NCBI GenBank assembly: GCA_030180135.1
Contig: CM058235.1
Location: 94,049,006-94,113,005, forward strand
Source of the DNA: Orychophragmus violaceus
Taxonomy: Eukaryota > Streptophyta > Magnoliopsida > Brassicales > Brassicaceae
DNA length: 64,000 nucleotides
Direction of reading: 5' to 3'
In this document: positions 42,150-55,839 of the stretch, one piece after another
Layout of the letters: each line of letters starts with the position of its first letter
Position numbering within the stretch: the stretch's first letter is position 1
Position numbers and translations under genes: made by a program
The notes under the pieces: model-generated
Database searches by the model: none
What the model was told of the DNA's origin: nothing
Seen by the model: only the letters and a program-made list of their open reading frames with translations

Positions 42150-45090
42150 TGTAACATCCCGGAACCGGGAGTCTGACCACACCCTAAACGTTTGGGCTGT
42201 CCATGGAACCAGAAGGTGAAAACTCACGATCTAAAGGATCTATAAGAGTGTCCCGTGGGAAGAATGAAGTCAAACTCAACTGGGCGGGAGTTTGACCTAA
42301 AGGGAAGAAGCTGAACGCAAAGGGTTTAGCTCAAATGAGCTGGACAACCGAGCTAAACAGCTAGTAAAGTTGAAGGCCAGCTTAGCTCAGCTAAGCTGGA
42401 GTGTAAGAGTGTGGAACCAGCTGATCAGCTAGTGTCACTAGCTGATCAAGACCCCCATAGGCGAATGGTCACCAATGGGCAAGGTGTCCATTCGCAAGCC
42501 AAAAGGCAACCATTCCCTTTGGGCGGTTATGGGCGTTTCTTGGGTCTATAAATAAGACCCTTGGGGTCACTTTTGGGCACGTTACACCCTGGGAAAAAGC
42601 CCAGAATTTCTCTAAGGCACAAGCCATAAAACCGAGAGTTTAAGAGAGGGAAAGAGAGGTCAGCCGCTTAATAAAGTTGCCGGTGAGAAGAGGATCAAGA
42701 GACGGGATTTGTTGGTGGTTCATGGAGTGAACAAAGAGGAGCAAAGGCTTCAAACACGGCTAAGGACCAGGGCAAAACCGTTGCTTACCTAAGGTTAGGA
42801 TCCGCGTCCTCTCTATCTCGGCCACGGCCAAACCGCTAGGCCGTTGGTCGCATTTAGATGCAGGCCGGATGATTACGCTCCTCTACTCACTCACTGGAAT
42901 AGATCGGTCGACTAAGGAGAAGTTGGCTTAAGAAATCGGTTCAATTGTCCTTAAGAAAACACGGTCGGCCGAAGGCCTAGACCGTGAACTGATCGGTGGG
43001 CGTGATCGTGATGATGCGCGCGCATGGACTGAAAGGCTCGGACGGTTAAGCGCGAGCTAACGAGCATCTGTTGGGGCGGATGGTCGAGACTCGGCAGACT
43101 GGACGCGAGCGGTTTGTGTGCGGACTGACGAGAAGTTGGGTCATGCGCCTTCACGGCCAAGCGATCGGTACATGCGAAGGAGCGGACGATCACGGACTGT
43201 CGCGAACGATCGCGTCTGTCCACGGACAGTCGCGACACTTCGCTAACGGTCGCGTCCGTTCGCGGTCAAGCTCAACCGTCAGGAAGACGAGCGCGGATGA
43301 TCGCGGCCCATGCGCCAGCGACCGTGGACAAACCGCTCACGACCACAGGATCGTCGCGTATGACCGGGGAAGCGCGAACGGTTCAATGAACCGGATTGAC
43401 GCGACTAGACTGACGGGCGGGTTAACGGGACAGTCGAACGATCGCTCGGCCACAGGACAGTCGCGATTCATCTTCGGATAGTCGCGACCGTTGGGGCTGA
43501 ACATCGCGACTGTTCGCTACGATCACGCTGGTTCACGTCGTACGTACGCCCAAGGATCGCGGTTGATTCCGAGACCGGTATACGACGATCACTGCGCGGC
43601 AGACTGATCGCGACGGAATGATCGCGGCAGACTGATCGCGGCAAAACGATCGCGGCAGTTAGATCGCGGCCCAGGCGGATGGTCGTGACTGTCACGGACA
43701 GTCGCGTCAGTTCGCAAAAGGTTGCGTCTACTTGCGGTTTGACGTAACCACTGTCGGACGATCGCGGACCAGTTCGCGGTACACGAATGGACGGTACAGT
43801 CGTGTGGACAGTTGCGGATCATCTACGGATGGACGCGCCTGTTGGCTGATCGTCGCACCCATACCCGAACAGTCGCATCTCTTCGCGGACTGACGCAACA
43901 GTTCAAAGATCGCCAGCGATCAGAACGTGCGGCCAGTCCGGTTGGGCAGCGATCACGGCAGGATGTGGATGGCCTGACGAACAGGAACACGCGAGTGTTG
44001 CCGAGTACGCTCGGCGATGCTGCCGCATCCTCGTTGCGTCAAGCCATTGTGCTAATGGATCGACGATCGCGGTACGACCGAGAGACACTCGGTACGACCC
44101 GAGTGATCGTGTAAGGTCATGGCAATTGACGGGATTATCAGACTTGACGGGTCCATGTCCAATATACTGTTGGGATTGATCAGAAGATCAATCGCGGTTA
44201 AGTTCGGGCTAACGGGAGGGCATGAGTTGGACTGTGGATAGGATCGGGGAAATCGTGTGGTCGAAACGCGTGCGGACCGGTCGATCAGTTAAAAGAATTG
44301 GGTCGACGGCCGACGGTACGAACCAAGGATCAGACCATCCACGGGAATGATCGAGAGGATCATTCCAACCTTGTACCGATCGTTGGGCTGGCGATACTAA
44401 GGAAAACCGGTTCACAAACTGGTTATACCTAAAGGACTGGGGTCGGTCTAAGGGTAAAGGATGCAGGAATCAAAACATGGTTAAGTCAAGGCAACAATTG
44501 AGAAAGGGAAAACGAGCTAAGGAATGATCGAGATGAAAAGGTGGTCAAAGGAAGAACCAGAAGACCTCTCTTGCGCCTTGTCATGTGGGGATGGTTGGTT
44601 GAATGACTTGGTACAAGGGAGGTATGTTCTAAGAGTTCGAGGATCAAACGAGTTAAGCTGGACGCCAAGCTAAGTTCACACCGACTCCACCTAAAAGGCT
44701 AAGGTACGAGTTAAGTACTCGAATGATCCAAAGTATGGATAAAAGAAAATAGTTGAATGGAACAAACTAGGTAAAAGACTTAGGTTGTTAGAATTGATAG
44801 ATAAGAACGGAACCTCGAAAGAGTTTTGAAGGAAACTAAATAAGATTATAAGAGGTTCTTGGACGGATTGTTCTTTAGAAGAACGATTGAAATGGTTAAG
44901 TAGAATTTCAGCTGCGTATTGATTAAGTATGAAGGATCGAAGACTAGAAGTCAATAAGAGATCCGAGGAATACTTAATCCTAAAGAAAAATTTAAAATAG
45001 GACTGAATTTAGGGTGGTTCAGGCCAGGGCTTGGCCTGATCGGTTGAACGCATCGACCGTGGCCTAGGGTGGCCAGGTCGGGGCTTCACA
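42150..45090 (+). repeat. Concatemer LTR 2
   Basis: 2,941 bp. It lacks a ~12-bp GCGTACAAGCAG segment near 43,575 that other copies have. It carries both hairpins and the TATA inverted repeat. Confidence 0.94.
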
Positions 45091-46254
45091 AATGGTATCA
45101 GAGCGGAGTTGTTTCTAGGACGATGCTCTCGTAATTGGTGACTTGCAGAGACAAGTGCACCAAGGACGCACTTAGTCTTGGGTAGACTTTGAGAACAAGT
45201 CCAATGGGAAGTATCTTTCAGCTGAGTATGGGATCAATTGGAAGGTCGTATGTTCCAACCGAGTATGGGATCGGTTGGGAGATTAGTTCCCGGATATGGA
45301 TCAAGGTCGCAAGACGGTGTGGGGGAGAACCGGAAGGCCAAATCACGGGAAAGTGGTTGGCCGAACCGGGAGGGACCTGGGGGTGAATCGGAGGGCGAAA
45401 TCACGGGAAGTGGTTGGCCTAACCGGGAGGGACCTGGAGGAGAACCGCGTTGGCTCAATAGACAAAGTGTCCTGCTGACCCGGAAAGGACCTAAAGAGTA
45501 AATGGAATCAGTTGGGGCTGATAACCAATCCTCTAGAAACCGCACCAAAAGTACCACTTGCAGAAACAATGGAAGCGCACTTTGGAAGTGTAGAAAGCAA
45601 GTAGAGAATGTGCGAAGTGCAACGGCGGGGACATAGGAGCCTAAAGCTGTTTGCAAGATAAGGGGAAGGAAAGTGACAAGGAAAGACCAACGATTTGCTT
45701 CCATTGTAAAGCAGTAATCAGAAGTAAAACGTGGAAGTGAAAGTCGAACGGTAAAGGCTAAGCGCTAACCGAAGACGCCACGGGTTTACGAACTGGTTAG
45801 GGACATTGGCGTGGCCGAGTCCTATAGTGCATTTCTGGTCAGTCACTAAACCCCACTTCCTCGAATGTATTCTGGGAATTACGTTTGGGGAAAAGGGTTA
45901 GGTTGCTTGCATTTGGAATGCGTAAGGACCTTAACCGAGGTCGAGTCCTGGAGGGAACAAAGGCCTGAGGTCGAGTCCTACATGGAACAAAAGACCTGAT
46001 TATGATCTAGTAAGAGATTTACTAAGATCGGGAAACTAAGATCAAGTCCTTGGAGGGCGAGGATCAAGTTTCGGGTCAAATCCGGAAGGATTGTGATCGG
46101 GATTGACTAAGTCTAAGACAAGACAAAAATCAGGGAAATGATTAAGTCTTGACGGACGAAGGTCAATGGGGAATGGAAAGGGTCCTAAGGTTTGAACGGG
46201 ATAAACACCTTAAGTCGGATTCGGGGAAGAATCCCTTTTAAGGGGGGTAGAACT
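45091..46254 (+). other. Concatemer interior 2
   Basis: 1,164 bp with the canonical primer-binding site TGGTATCAGAGCGG (45093) and a polypurine tract ending AAGGGGGGTAGAACT. Non-coding apart from the weak CFHCKA gag relic. Confidence 0.9.
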
Positions 46255-49207
46255 TGTAACATCCCGGAACCGGGAGTCTGACCACACCCTAAACGTTTGG
46301 GCTGTCCATGGAACCAGAAGGTGAAAACTCACGATCTAAAGGATCTATAAGAGTGTCCCGTGGGCAGAATGAAGTCAAACTCAACTGGGCGGGAGTTTGA
46401 CCTAAAGGGAAGAAGCTGAACGCAAAGGGTTTAGCTCAAATGAGCTGGACAACCGAGCTAAACAGCTAGTAAAGTTGAAGGCCAGCTTAGCTCAGCTAAG
46501 CTGGAGTGTAAGAGTGTGGAACCAGCTGATCAGCTAGTGTCACTAGCTGATCAAGATCCCCATAGGCGAATGGTCACCAATGGGCAAGGTGTCCATTCGC
46601 AAGCCAAAAGGCAACCATTCCCTTTGGGCGGTTATGGGCGTTTCTTGGGTCTATAAATAAGACCCTTGGGGTCACTTTTGGGCACGTTACACCCTGGGAA
46701 AAAGCCCAGAATTTCTCTAAGGCACAAGCCATAAAACCGAGAGTTTAAGAGAGGGAAAGAGAGGTCGGCCGCTTAATAAAGTTCGCCGGTGAGAAGAGGA
46801 TCAAGAGACGGGATTTGTTGGTGGTTCATGGAGTGAACAAAGAGGAGCAAAGGCTTCAAACACAGCTAAGGACCAGGGCAAAACCGTTGCTTACCTAAGG
46901 TTAGGATCTGCGTCCTCTCTATCTCGGCCACGGCCAAACCGCTAGGCCGTTGGTCGCATTTAGATGCAGGCCGGATGATTACGCTCCTCTACTCACTCAC
47001 TGGAATAGATCGGTCGACTAAGGAGAAGTTGGCTTAAGAAATCGGTTCAATTGTCCTTAAGAAAACACGGTCGGCCGAAGGCCTAGACCGTGAACTAATC
47101 GGTGGGCGTGATCGTGATGATGCGCGCGCATGGACTGAAAGGCTCGGACGGTTAAGCGCGAGCTAACGAGCATCTGTTGGGGCGGATGGTCGAGACTCGG
47201 CAGACTGGACGCGAGCGGTTCGTGTGCGGACTGACGAGAAGTTGGGTCATGCGCCTTCACGGCCAAGCGATCGGTACATGCGAAGGAGCGGACGATCACG
47301 GACTGTCGCGAACGATCGCGTCTGTCCACGGACAGTCGCGACACTTCGCGAACGGTCGCGTCCATTCGCGGTCAAGCGCAACCGTCAGGAAGACGAGCGC
47401 GGATGATCGCGGCCCATGCGCCAGCGACCGTGGACAAACCGCTCACGACCACAGGATCGTCGCGTAAGACCGGGGAAGCGCGAACGGTTCAATGAACCGG
47501 ATTGACGCGACTAGACTGACGGGCGGGTTAACGGGACAGTCGAACGATCGCTCGGCCACAGGACAGTCGCGATTCATCTTCGGATAGTCGCGACCGTTGG
47601 GGCTGAACATCGCGACTGTTCGCTACGATCACGCTGGTTCACGTCGTACGTACGCCCAAGGATCGCGGTTGATTCCGAGCGTACAAGCAGACCGGTATAC
47701 GACGATCACTGCGCGGCAGACTGATCGCAACGGAATGATCGCGGCAGACTGATCGCGGAAAAACGATCGCGGCAGTTAGATCGCGGCCCAGGCGGATGGT
47801 CGTGACTGTCACGGACAGTCGCGTCAGTTCGCAAAAGGTTGCGTCTACTTGCGGTTTGACGTAACCACTGTCGGACGATCGCGGGCAAGTTCGCGGTACA
47901 CGAATGGACGGTACGGTCGTGTGGACAGTTGCGGATCATCTACGGATGGACTCGCCTGTTGGCTGATCGTCGCACCCATACCCGAACAGTCGCATCTTTT
48001 CGCGGACTGACGCAACGGTTCAAAGATCGCCAGCGATCAGAACGTGCGGCCAGTCCGGTTGGGCAGCGATCACGGCAGGATGCGGATGGCCTGACGAACA
48101 GGAACACGAGAGTGTTGCCGAGTACGCTCGGCGATGCTGCCGCATCCTCGTTGCGTCAAGCCATTGTGCTAATGGATCGACAATCGCGGTACGACCGAGA
48201 GACACTCGGTACGACCCGAGTGATCGTGTAAGGTCATGGCAATTGACGGGATTATCAGACTTGACGGGTCCATGTCCAATATACCGTTGGGATTGATCAG
48301 AAGATCAATCGCGGTTAAGTTCGGGCTAACGGGAGGGCATGAGTTGGACTGTGGATAGGATCGGGGAAATCGTGTGGTCGAAACGCGTGCGGACCGGTCG
48401 ATCAGTTAAAAGAATTGGGTCGACGGCCGACGGTACGAACCAAGGATCAGACCATCCACGGGAATGATCGAGAGGATCATTCCAACCTTGTACCGATCGT
48501 TGGGCTGGCGATACTAAGGAAAACCGGTTCACAAACTGGTTATACCTAAAGGACTGGGGTCGGTCTAAGGGTAAAGGATGCAGGAATCAAAACATGGTTA
48601 AGTCAAGGCAACAATTGAGAAAGGGAAAACGAGCTAAGGAATGATCGAGATGAAAAGGTGGTCAAAGGAAGAACCAGAAGACCTCTCTTGCGCCTTGTCA
48701 TGTGGGGATGGTTGGTTGAATGACTTGGTACAACGGAGGTATGTTCTAAGAGTTCGAGGATCAAACGAGTTAAGCTGGACGCCAAGCTAACTTCACACCG
48801 ACTCCACCTAAAAGGCTAAGGTACGAGTTAAGTACTCGAATGATCCAAAGTATGGATAAAAGAAAATAGTTGAATGGAACAAACTAAGTAAAAGACTTAG
48901 GTTGTTAGAATTGATAGATAAGAACGGAACCTCGAAAGAGTTTTGAAGGAAACTAAATAAGATTGTAAGAGGTTCTTGGACGGATCGTTCTTTAGAAGAA
49001 CGATTGAAATGGTTAAGTAGAATTTCCGCTGCGTATTGATTAAGTATGAAGGATCGAAGACTAGAAGTCAATAAGAGATCCGAGGAATACTTAATCCTAA
49101 AGAAAAATTTAAAATAGGACTGAATTTAGGGTGGTTCAGGCCAGGGCTTGGCCTGATCGGTTGAACGCATCGACCGTGGCCTAGGGTGGCCAGGTCGGGG
49201 CTTCACA
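46255..49207 (+). repeat. Concatemer LTR 3
   Basis: A 2,953-bp full-length copy with both hairpins and the TATA inverted repeat. Confidence 0.94.
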
Positions 49208-50371
49208 AATGGTATCAGAGCGGAGTTATTTCTAGGACGATGCTCTCGTAATTGGTGACTTGCAGAGACAATTGCACCAAGGGCGCACTTAGTCTTGGGC
49301 AGACTTTGAGAACAAGTCCAATGGGAAGTATCTTTCAGCTGAGTATGGGATCAATTGGAAGGTCGTATGTTCCAACCGAGTATGGGATCGGTTGGGAGAT
49401 TAGTTCCCGGATATGGATCAAGGTCGCAAGACGGTGTGGGGGTGAACCGGAAGGCCAAATCACGGGAAAGTGGTTGGCCGAACCGGGAGGGACCTGGGGG
49501 TGAATCGGAGGGCGAAATCACGGGAAGTGGTTGGCCTAACCGGGAGGGACCTGGAGGAGAACCGCGTTGGCTCAATAGACAAAGTGTCCTGCTGACCCGG
49601 GAAGGACCTAAAGAGGAAATGGAATCAGTTGGGGCTGATAACCAATCCTCTAGAAACCGCACCAAAAGTACCACTTGCAGAAACAATGGAAGCGCACTTT
49701 GAAAGTGTAGAAAGCAAGTAGAGTATGTGCGAAGTGCAACGGCGGGGACATAGGAGCCTAAAGCTGTTTGCAAGATAAGGGGAAGGAAAGTGACAAGGAA
49801 AGACCAACGATTTGCTTCCATTGTAAAGCAGTAATCAGAAGTAAAACGTGGAAGTGAAAGTCGAACGGTAAAGGCTAAGCGCTAACCGAAGACGCCACGG
49901 GTTTACGAACTGGTTAGGGACATTGGCGTGGCCGAGTCCTATAGTGAATTTCTGGTCAGTCACTAAACCCCACTTCCTCGAATGTATTCTGGGAATTACG
50001 TTTGGGGAAAAGGGTTAGGTTGCTTGCATTTGGAATGCGTAAGGACCTTAACCGAGGTCGAGTCCTGGAGGGAACAAAGGCCTGAGGTCGAGTCCTACAT
50101 GGAACAAAAGACCTGATTATGATCTAGTAAGAGATTTACTAAGATCGGGAAACTAAGATCAAGTCCTTGGAGGGCGAGGATCAAGTTTCGGGTCAAATCC
50201 GGAAGGATTGTGATCGGGATTGACTAAGTCTAAGACAAGAAAAAAATCAGGGAAATGATTAAGTCTTGACGGACGAAGGTCAATGGGGAATGGAAAGGGT
50301 CCTAAGGTTTGAACGGGATAAACACCTTAAGTCGGATTCGGGGAAGAATCCCTTTTAAGGGGGGTAGAACT
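49208..50371 (+). other. Concatemer interior 3
   Basis: 1,164 bp with a canonical primer-binding site (49210) and a polypurine tract ending at 50371. Non-coding. Confidence 0.9.
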
Positions 50372-53323
50372 TGTAACATCCCGGAACCGGGAGTCTGACC
50401 ACACCCTAAACGTTTGGGCTGTCCATGGAACCAGAAGGTGAAAACTCACGATCTAAAGGATCTATAAGAGTGTCCCGTGGGAAGAATGAAGTCAAACTCA
50501 ACTGGGCGGGAGTTTGACCTAAAGGGAAGAAGCTGAACGCAAAGGGTTTAGCTCAAATGAGCTGGACAACCGAGCTAAACAGCTAGTAAAGTTGAAGGCC
50601 AGCTTAGCTCAGCTAAGCTGGAGTGTAAGAGTGTGGAACCAGCTGATCAGCTAGTGTCACTAGCTGATCAAGACCCCCATAGGCGAATGGTCACCAATGG
50701 GCAAGGTGTCCATTCGCAAGCCAAAAGGCAACCATTCCCTTTGGGCGGTTATGGGCGTTTCTTGGGTCTATAAATAAGACCCTTGGGGTCACTTTTGGGC
50801 ACGTTACACCCTGGGAAAAAGCCCAGAATTTCTCTAAGGCACAAGCCATAAAACCGAGAGTTTAAGAGAGGGAAAGAGAGGTCGGCCGCTTAATAAAGTT
50901 GCCGGTGAGAAGAGGATCAAGAGACGGGATTTGTTGGTGGTTCATGGAGTGAACAAAGAGGAGCAAAGGCTTCAAACACGGCTAAGGACCAGGGCAAAAC
51001 CGTTGCTTACCTAAGGTTAGGATCCGCGTCCTCTCTATCTCGGCCACGGCCAAACCGCTAGGCCGTTGGTCGCATTTAGATGCAGGCCGGATGATTACGC
51101 TCCTCTACTCACTCACTGGAATAGATCGGTTGACTAAGGAGAAGTTGGCTTAAGAAATCGGTTCAATTGTCCTTAAGAAAACACGGTCGGCCGAAGGCCT
51201 AGACCGTGAACTGATCGGTGGGCGTGATCGTGATGATGCGCGCGCATGGACTGAAAGGCTCGGACGGTTAAGCGTGAGCTAACGAGCATCTGTTGGGGCG
51301 GATGGTCGAGACTCGGCAGACTGGACGCGAGCGGTTCGTGTGCGGACTGACGAGAAGTTGAGTCATGCGCCTTCACGGCCAAGCGATCGGTACATGCGAA
51401 GGAGCGGACGATCACGGGCTGTCGCGAACGATCGCATCTGTCCACGGACAGTCGCGACACTTCGCGAACGGTCGCGTCCGTTCGCGGTCAAGCGCAACCG
51501 TCAGGAAGACGAGCGCGGATGATCGCGGCCCATGCGCCAGCGACCGTGGACAAACCGCTCACGACCACAGGATCGTCGCGTATGACCGGGGAAGCGCGAA
51601 CGGTTTAATGAACCGGATTGACGCGACTAGACTGACGGGCGGGTTAACGGGACAGTCGAACGATCGCTCGGCCACAGGACAGTCGCGATTCATCTTCGGA
51701 TAGTCGCGACCGTTGGGGCTGAACATCGCGACTGTTCGCTACGATCACGCTGGTTCACGTCGTACGTACGCCCAAGGATCGCGGTTGATTCCGAGCGTAC
51801 AAGCAGACCGGTATACGACGATCACTGCGCGGCAGACTGATCGCGACGGAATGATCGCGGCAGACTGATCGCGGCAAAATGATCGCGGCAGTTAGATCGC
51901 GGCCCAGGCGGATGGTCGTGACTGTCACGGACAGTCGCGTCAGTTCGCAAAAGGTTGCGTCTACTTGCGGTTTGACGTAACCACTGTCGGACGATCGCGG
52001 ACAAGTTCGCGGTACACGAATGGACGGTACAGTCGTGTGGACAGTTGCGGATCATCTACGGATGGACGCGCCTGTTGGCTGATCGTCGCACCCATACCCG
52101 AACAGTCGCATCTCTTCGCGGACTGACGCAACGGTTCAAAGATCGCCAGCGATCAGAACGTGCGGCCAGTCCGGTTGGGCAGCGATCACGGCAGGATGTG
52201 GATGGCCTGACGAACAGGAACACGCGAGTGTTGCCGAGTACGCTTGGCGATGCTGCCGCATCCTCGTTGCGTCAAGCCATTGTGCTAATGGATCGACGAT
52301 CGCGGTACGACCGAGAGACACTCGGTACGACCCGAGTGATCGTGTAAGGTCATGGCAATTGACGGGATTATCAGACTTGACGGGTCCATGTCCAATATAC
52401 CGTTGGGATTGATCAGAAGATCAATCGCGGTTAAGTTCGGGCTAACGGGAGGGCATGAGTTGGACTGTGGATAGGATCGGGGAAATCGTGTGGTCGAAAC
52501 GCGTGCGGACCGGTCGATCAGTTAAAAGAATTGGGTCGACGGCCGACGGTACGAACCAAGGATCAGACCATCCACGGGAATGATCGAGAGGATCATTCCA
52601 ACCTTGTACCGATCGTTGGGCTGGCGATACTAAGGAAAAGCGGTTCACAAACTGGTTATACCTAAAGGACTGGGGTCGGTCTAAGGGTAAAGGAAGCAGG
52701 AATCAAAACATGGTTAAGTCAAGGCAACAATTGAAAAAGGGAAAACGAGCTAAGGAATGATCGAGATGAAAAGGTGGTCAAAGGAAGAACCAGAAGACCT
52801 CTCTTGCGCCTTGTCATGTGGGGATGGTTGGTTGAATGACTTGGTACAAGGGAGGTATGTTCTAAGAGTTCGAGGATCAAACGAGTTAAGCTGGACGCCA
52901 AGCTAACTTCACACCGACTCCACCTAAAAGGCTAAGGTACGAGTTAAGTACTCGAATGATCCAAAGTATGGATAAAAGAAAATAGTTGAATGGAACAAAC
53001 TAAGTAAAAGACTTAGGTTGTTAGAATTGATAGATAAGAACGGAACCTCGAAAGAGTTTTGAAGGAAACTAAATAAGATTATAAGAGGTTCTTGGACGGA
53101 TCGTTCTTTAGAAGAACGATTGAAATGGTTAAGTAGAATTTCCGCTGCGTATTGATTAAGTATGAAGGATCGAAGACTAGAAGTCAATAAGAGATCCGAG
53201 GAATACTTAATCCTAAAGAAAAATTTAAAATAGGACTGAATTTAGGGTGGTTCAGGCCAGGGCTTGGCCTGATCGGTTGAACGCATCGACCGTGGCCTAG
53301 GGTGGCCAGGTCGGGGCTTCACA
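50372..53323 (+). repeat. Concatemer LTR 4
   Basis: A 2,952-bp full-length copy with both hairpins and the TATA inverted repeat. Confidence 0.94.
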
Positions 53324-54494
53324 AATGGTATCAGAGCGGAGTTGTTTCTAGGACGATGCTCTCGTAATTGGTGACTTGCAGAGACAAGTGCACCAAGGAC
53401 GCACTTAGTCTTGGGCAGACTTTGAGAACAAGTCCAATGGGAAGTATCTTTCAGCTGAGTATGGGATCAATTGGAAGGTCGTATGTTCCAACCGAGTATG
53501 GGATCGGTTGGGAGATTAGTTCCCGGATATGGATCAAGGTCGCAAGACGGTGTGGGGGTGAACCGGAAGGCCAAATCACGGGAAAGTGGTTGGCCGAACC
53601 GGGAGGGACCTGGGGGTGAATCGGAGGGCGAAATCACGGGAAGTGGTTGGCCTAACCGGGAGGGACCTGGAGGAGAACCGCGTTGGCTCAATAGACAAAG
53701 TGTCCTGCTGACCCGGGAAGGACCTAAAGAGTAAATGGAATCAGTTGGGGCTGATAACCAATCCTCTAGAAACCGCACCAAAAGTACCACTTGCAGAAAC
53801 AATGGAAGCGCACTTTGGAAGTGTAGAAAGCAAGTAGAGTATGTGCGAAGTGCAACGGCGGGGACATAGGAGCCTAAAGCTGTTTGCAAGATAAGGGGAA
53901 GGAAAGTGACAAGGAAAGACCAACGATTTGCTTCCATTGTAAAGCAGTAATCAGAAGTAAAACGTGGAAGTGAAAGTCGAACGGTAAAGGCTAAGCGCTA
54001 ACCGAAGACGCCACGGGTTTACGAACTGGTTAGGGACATTGGCGTGGCCGAGTCCTATAGTGCATTTCTGGTCAGTCACTAAACCCCACTTCCTCGAATG
54101 TATTCTGGGAATTACGTTTGGGGAAAAGGGTTAGGTTGCTTGCATTTGGAATGCGTAAGGACCTTAACCGAGGTCGAGTCCTGGAGGGAACAAAGGCCTG
54201 AGGTCGAGTCCTACATGGAACAAAAGACCTGATTATGATCTAGTAAGAGATTTACTAAGATCGGGAAACTAAGATCAAGTCCTTGGAGGGCGAGGATCAA
54301 GTTTCGGGTCAAATCCGGAAGGATTGTGATCGGGATTGACTAAGTCTAAGACAAGACAAAAATCAGGGAAATGATTAAGTCTTGACGGACGAAGGTCAAT
54401 GGGGAATGGAAAGGGTCCTAAGGTTTGAACGGGATAAACACCTTAAGTCGGATTCGGGGAAGAATCCCTTTTGAGGGGGGGGGGGGGTAGAACT
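53324..54494 (+). other. Concatemer interior 4 with expanded G-run
   Basis: 1,171 bp with a canonical primer-binding site. The polypurine tract is TTTTGA followed by 13 G residues (54475-54487), against TTTTAA plus 6 G elsewhere. Non-coding. Confidence 0.9.
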
Positions 54495-55839
54495 TGTAAC
54501 ATCCCGGAACCGGGAGTCTGACCACACCCTAAACGTTTGGGCTGTCCATGGAACCAGAAGGTGAAAACTCACGATCTAAAGGATCTATAAGAGTGTCCCG
54601 TGGGCAGAATGAAGTCAAACTCAACTGGGCGGGAGTTTGACCTAAAGGGAAGAAGCTGAACGCAAAGGGTTTAGCTCAAATGAGCTGGACAACCGAGCTA
54701 AACAGCTAGTAAAGTTGAAGGCCTGATGAACAGGAACATGCGAGTGTTGCCGAGTACGCTCGGCGATGCTGCCGCATCCTCGTTGCGTCAAGCCATAGCG
54801 CTAATGGATCGACGATCGCGGTACGACCGAGAGACACTCGGTACGACCCGAGTGATCGTGTAAGGTCATGGCAATTGACGGGATTATCAGACTTGACGGG
54901 TCCATGTCCAATATACCGTTGGGATTGATCAGAAGATCAATCGCGGTTAAGTTCGGGCTAACGGGAGGGCATGAGTTGGACTGTTGATAGGATCGGGGAA
55001 ATCGTGTGGTCGAAACGCGTGCGGACCGGTCGATCAGTTAAAAGAACTGGGTCGACGGCCGACGGTACGAACCAAGGATCAGACCATCCATGGAAATGAT
55101 CGAGAGGATCATTCCAACCTTGTACCGATCGTTGGGCTGGCGATACTAAGGAAAACCGGTTCACAAACTGGTTATACCTAAAGGACTGGGGTCGGTCTAA
55201 GGGTAAAGGATGCAGGAAGCAAAACATGGTTAAGTCAAGGCAACAATTGAGAAAGGGAAAACGAGCTAAGGAATGATCGAGATGAAAAGGTGGTCAAAGG
55301 AAGAACCAGAAGACCTCTCTTGCGCCTTGTCATGTGGGGATGGTTGGTTGAATGACTTGGTACAAGGGAGGTATGTTCTAAGAGTTCGAGGATCAAACGA
55401 GTTAAGCTGGACGCCAAGCTAACTTCACACCGACTCCACCTAAAAGGCTAAGGTACGAGTTAAGTACTCGAATGATCTAAAGTATGGATAAAAGAAAATA
55501 GTTGAATGGAACAAACTAAGTAAAAGACTTAGATTGTTAGAATGGATAGATAAGAACGGAACCTCGAAAGAGTTTTGAAGGAAACTAAATAAGATTATAA
55601 GAGGTTCTTGGACGGATCGTTCTTTAGAAGAACGATTGAAATGGTTAAGTAGAATTTCCGCTGCGTATTGATTAAGTATGAAGGATCGAAGACTAGAAGT
55701 CAATAAGAGATCCGTGGAATACTTAATCCTAAAGAAAAATTTAAAATAGGACTGAATTTAGGGTGGTTCAGGCCAGGGCTTGGCCTGATCGGTTGAACGC
55801 ATCGACCGTGGCCTAGGGTGGCCAGGTCGGGGCTTCACA
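54495..55839 (+). repeat. Concatemer LTR 5 with ~1.6-kb internal deletion
   Basis: 1,345 bp. The sequence is normal to the GTTGAAGGCC point at 54,723 and then jumps to the segment starting TGATGAACAGG, about 1.6 kb further into the LTR. GGCC occurs at both full-length breakpoints. The deletion removes both hairpins, the TATA box and most of the CpG block, so this copy should lack promoter activity. Confidence 0.94.
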
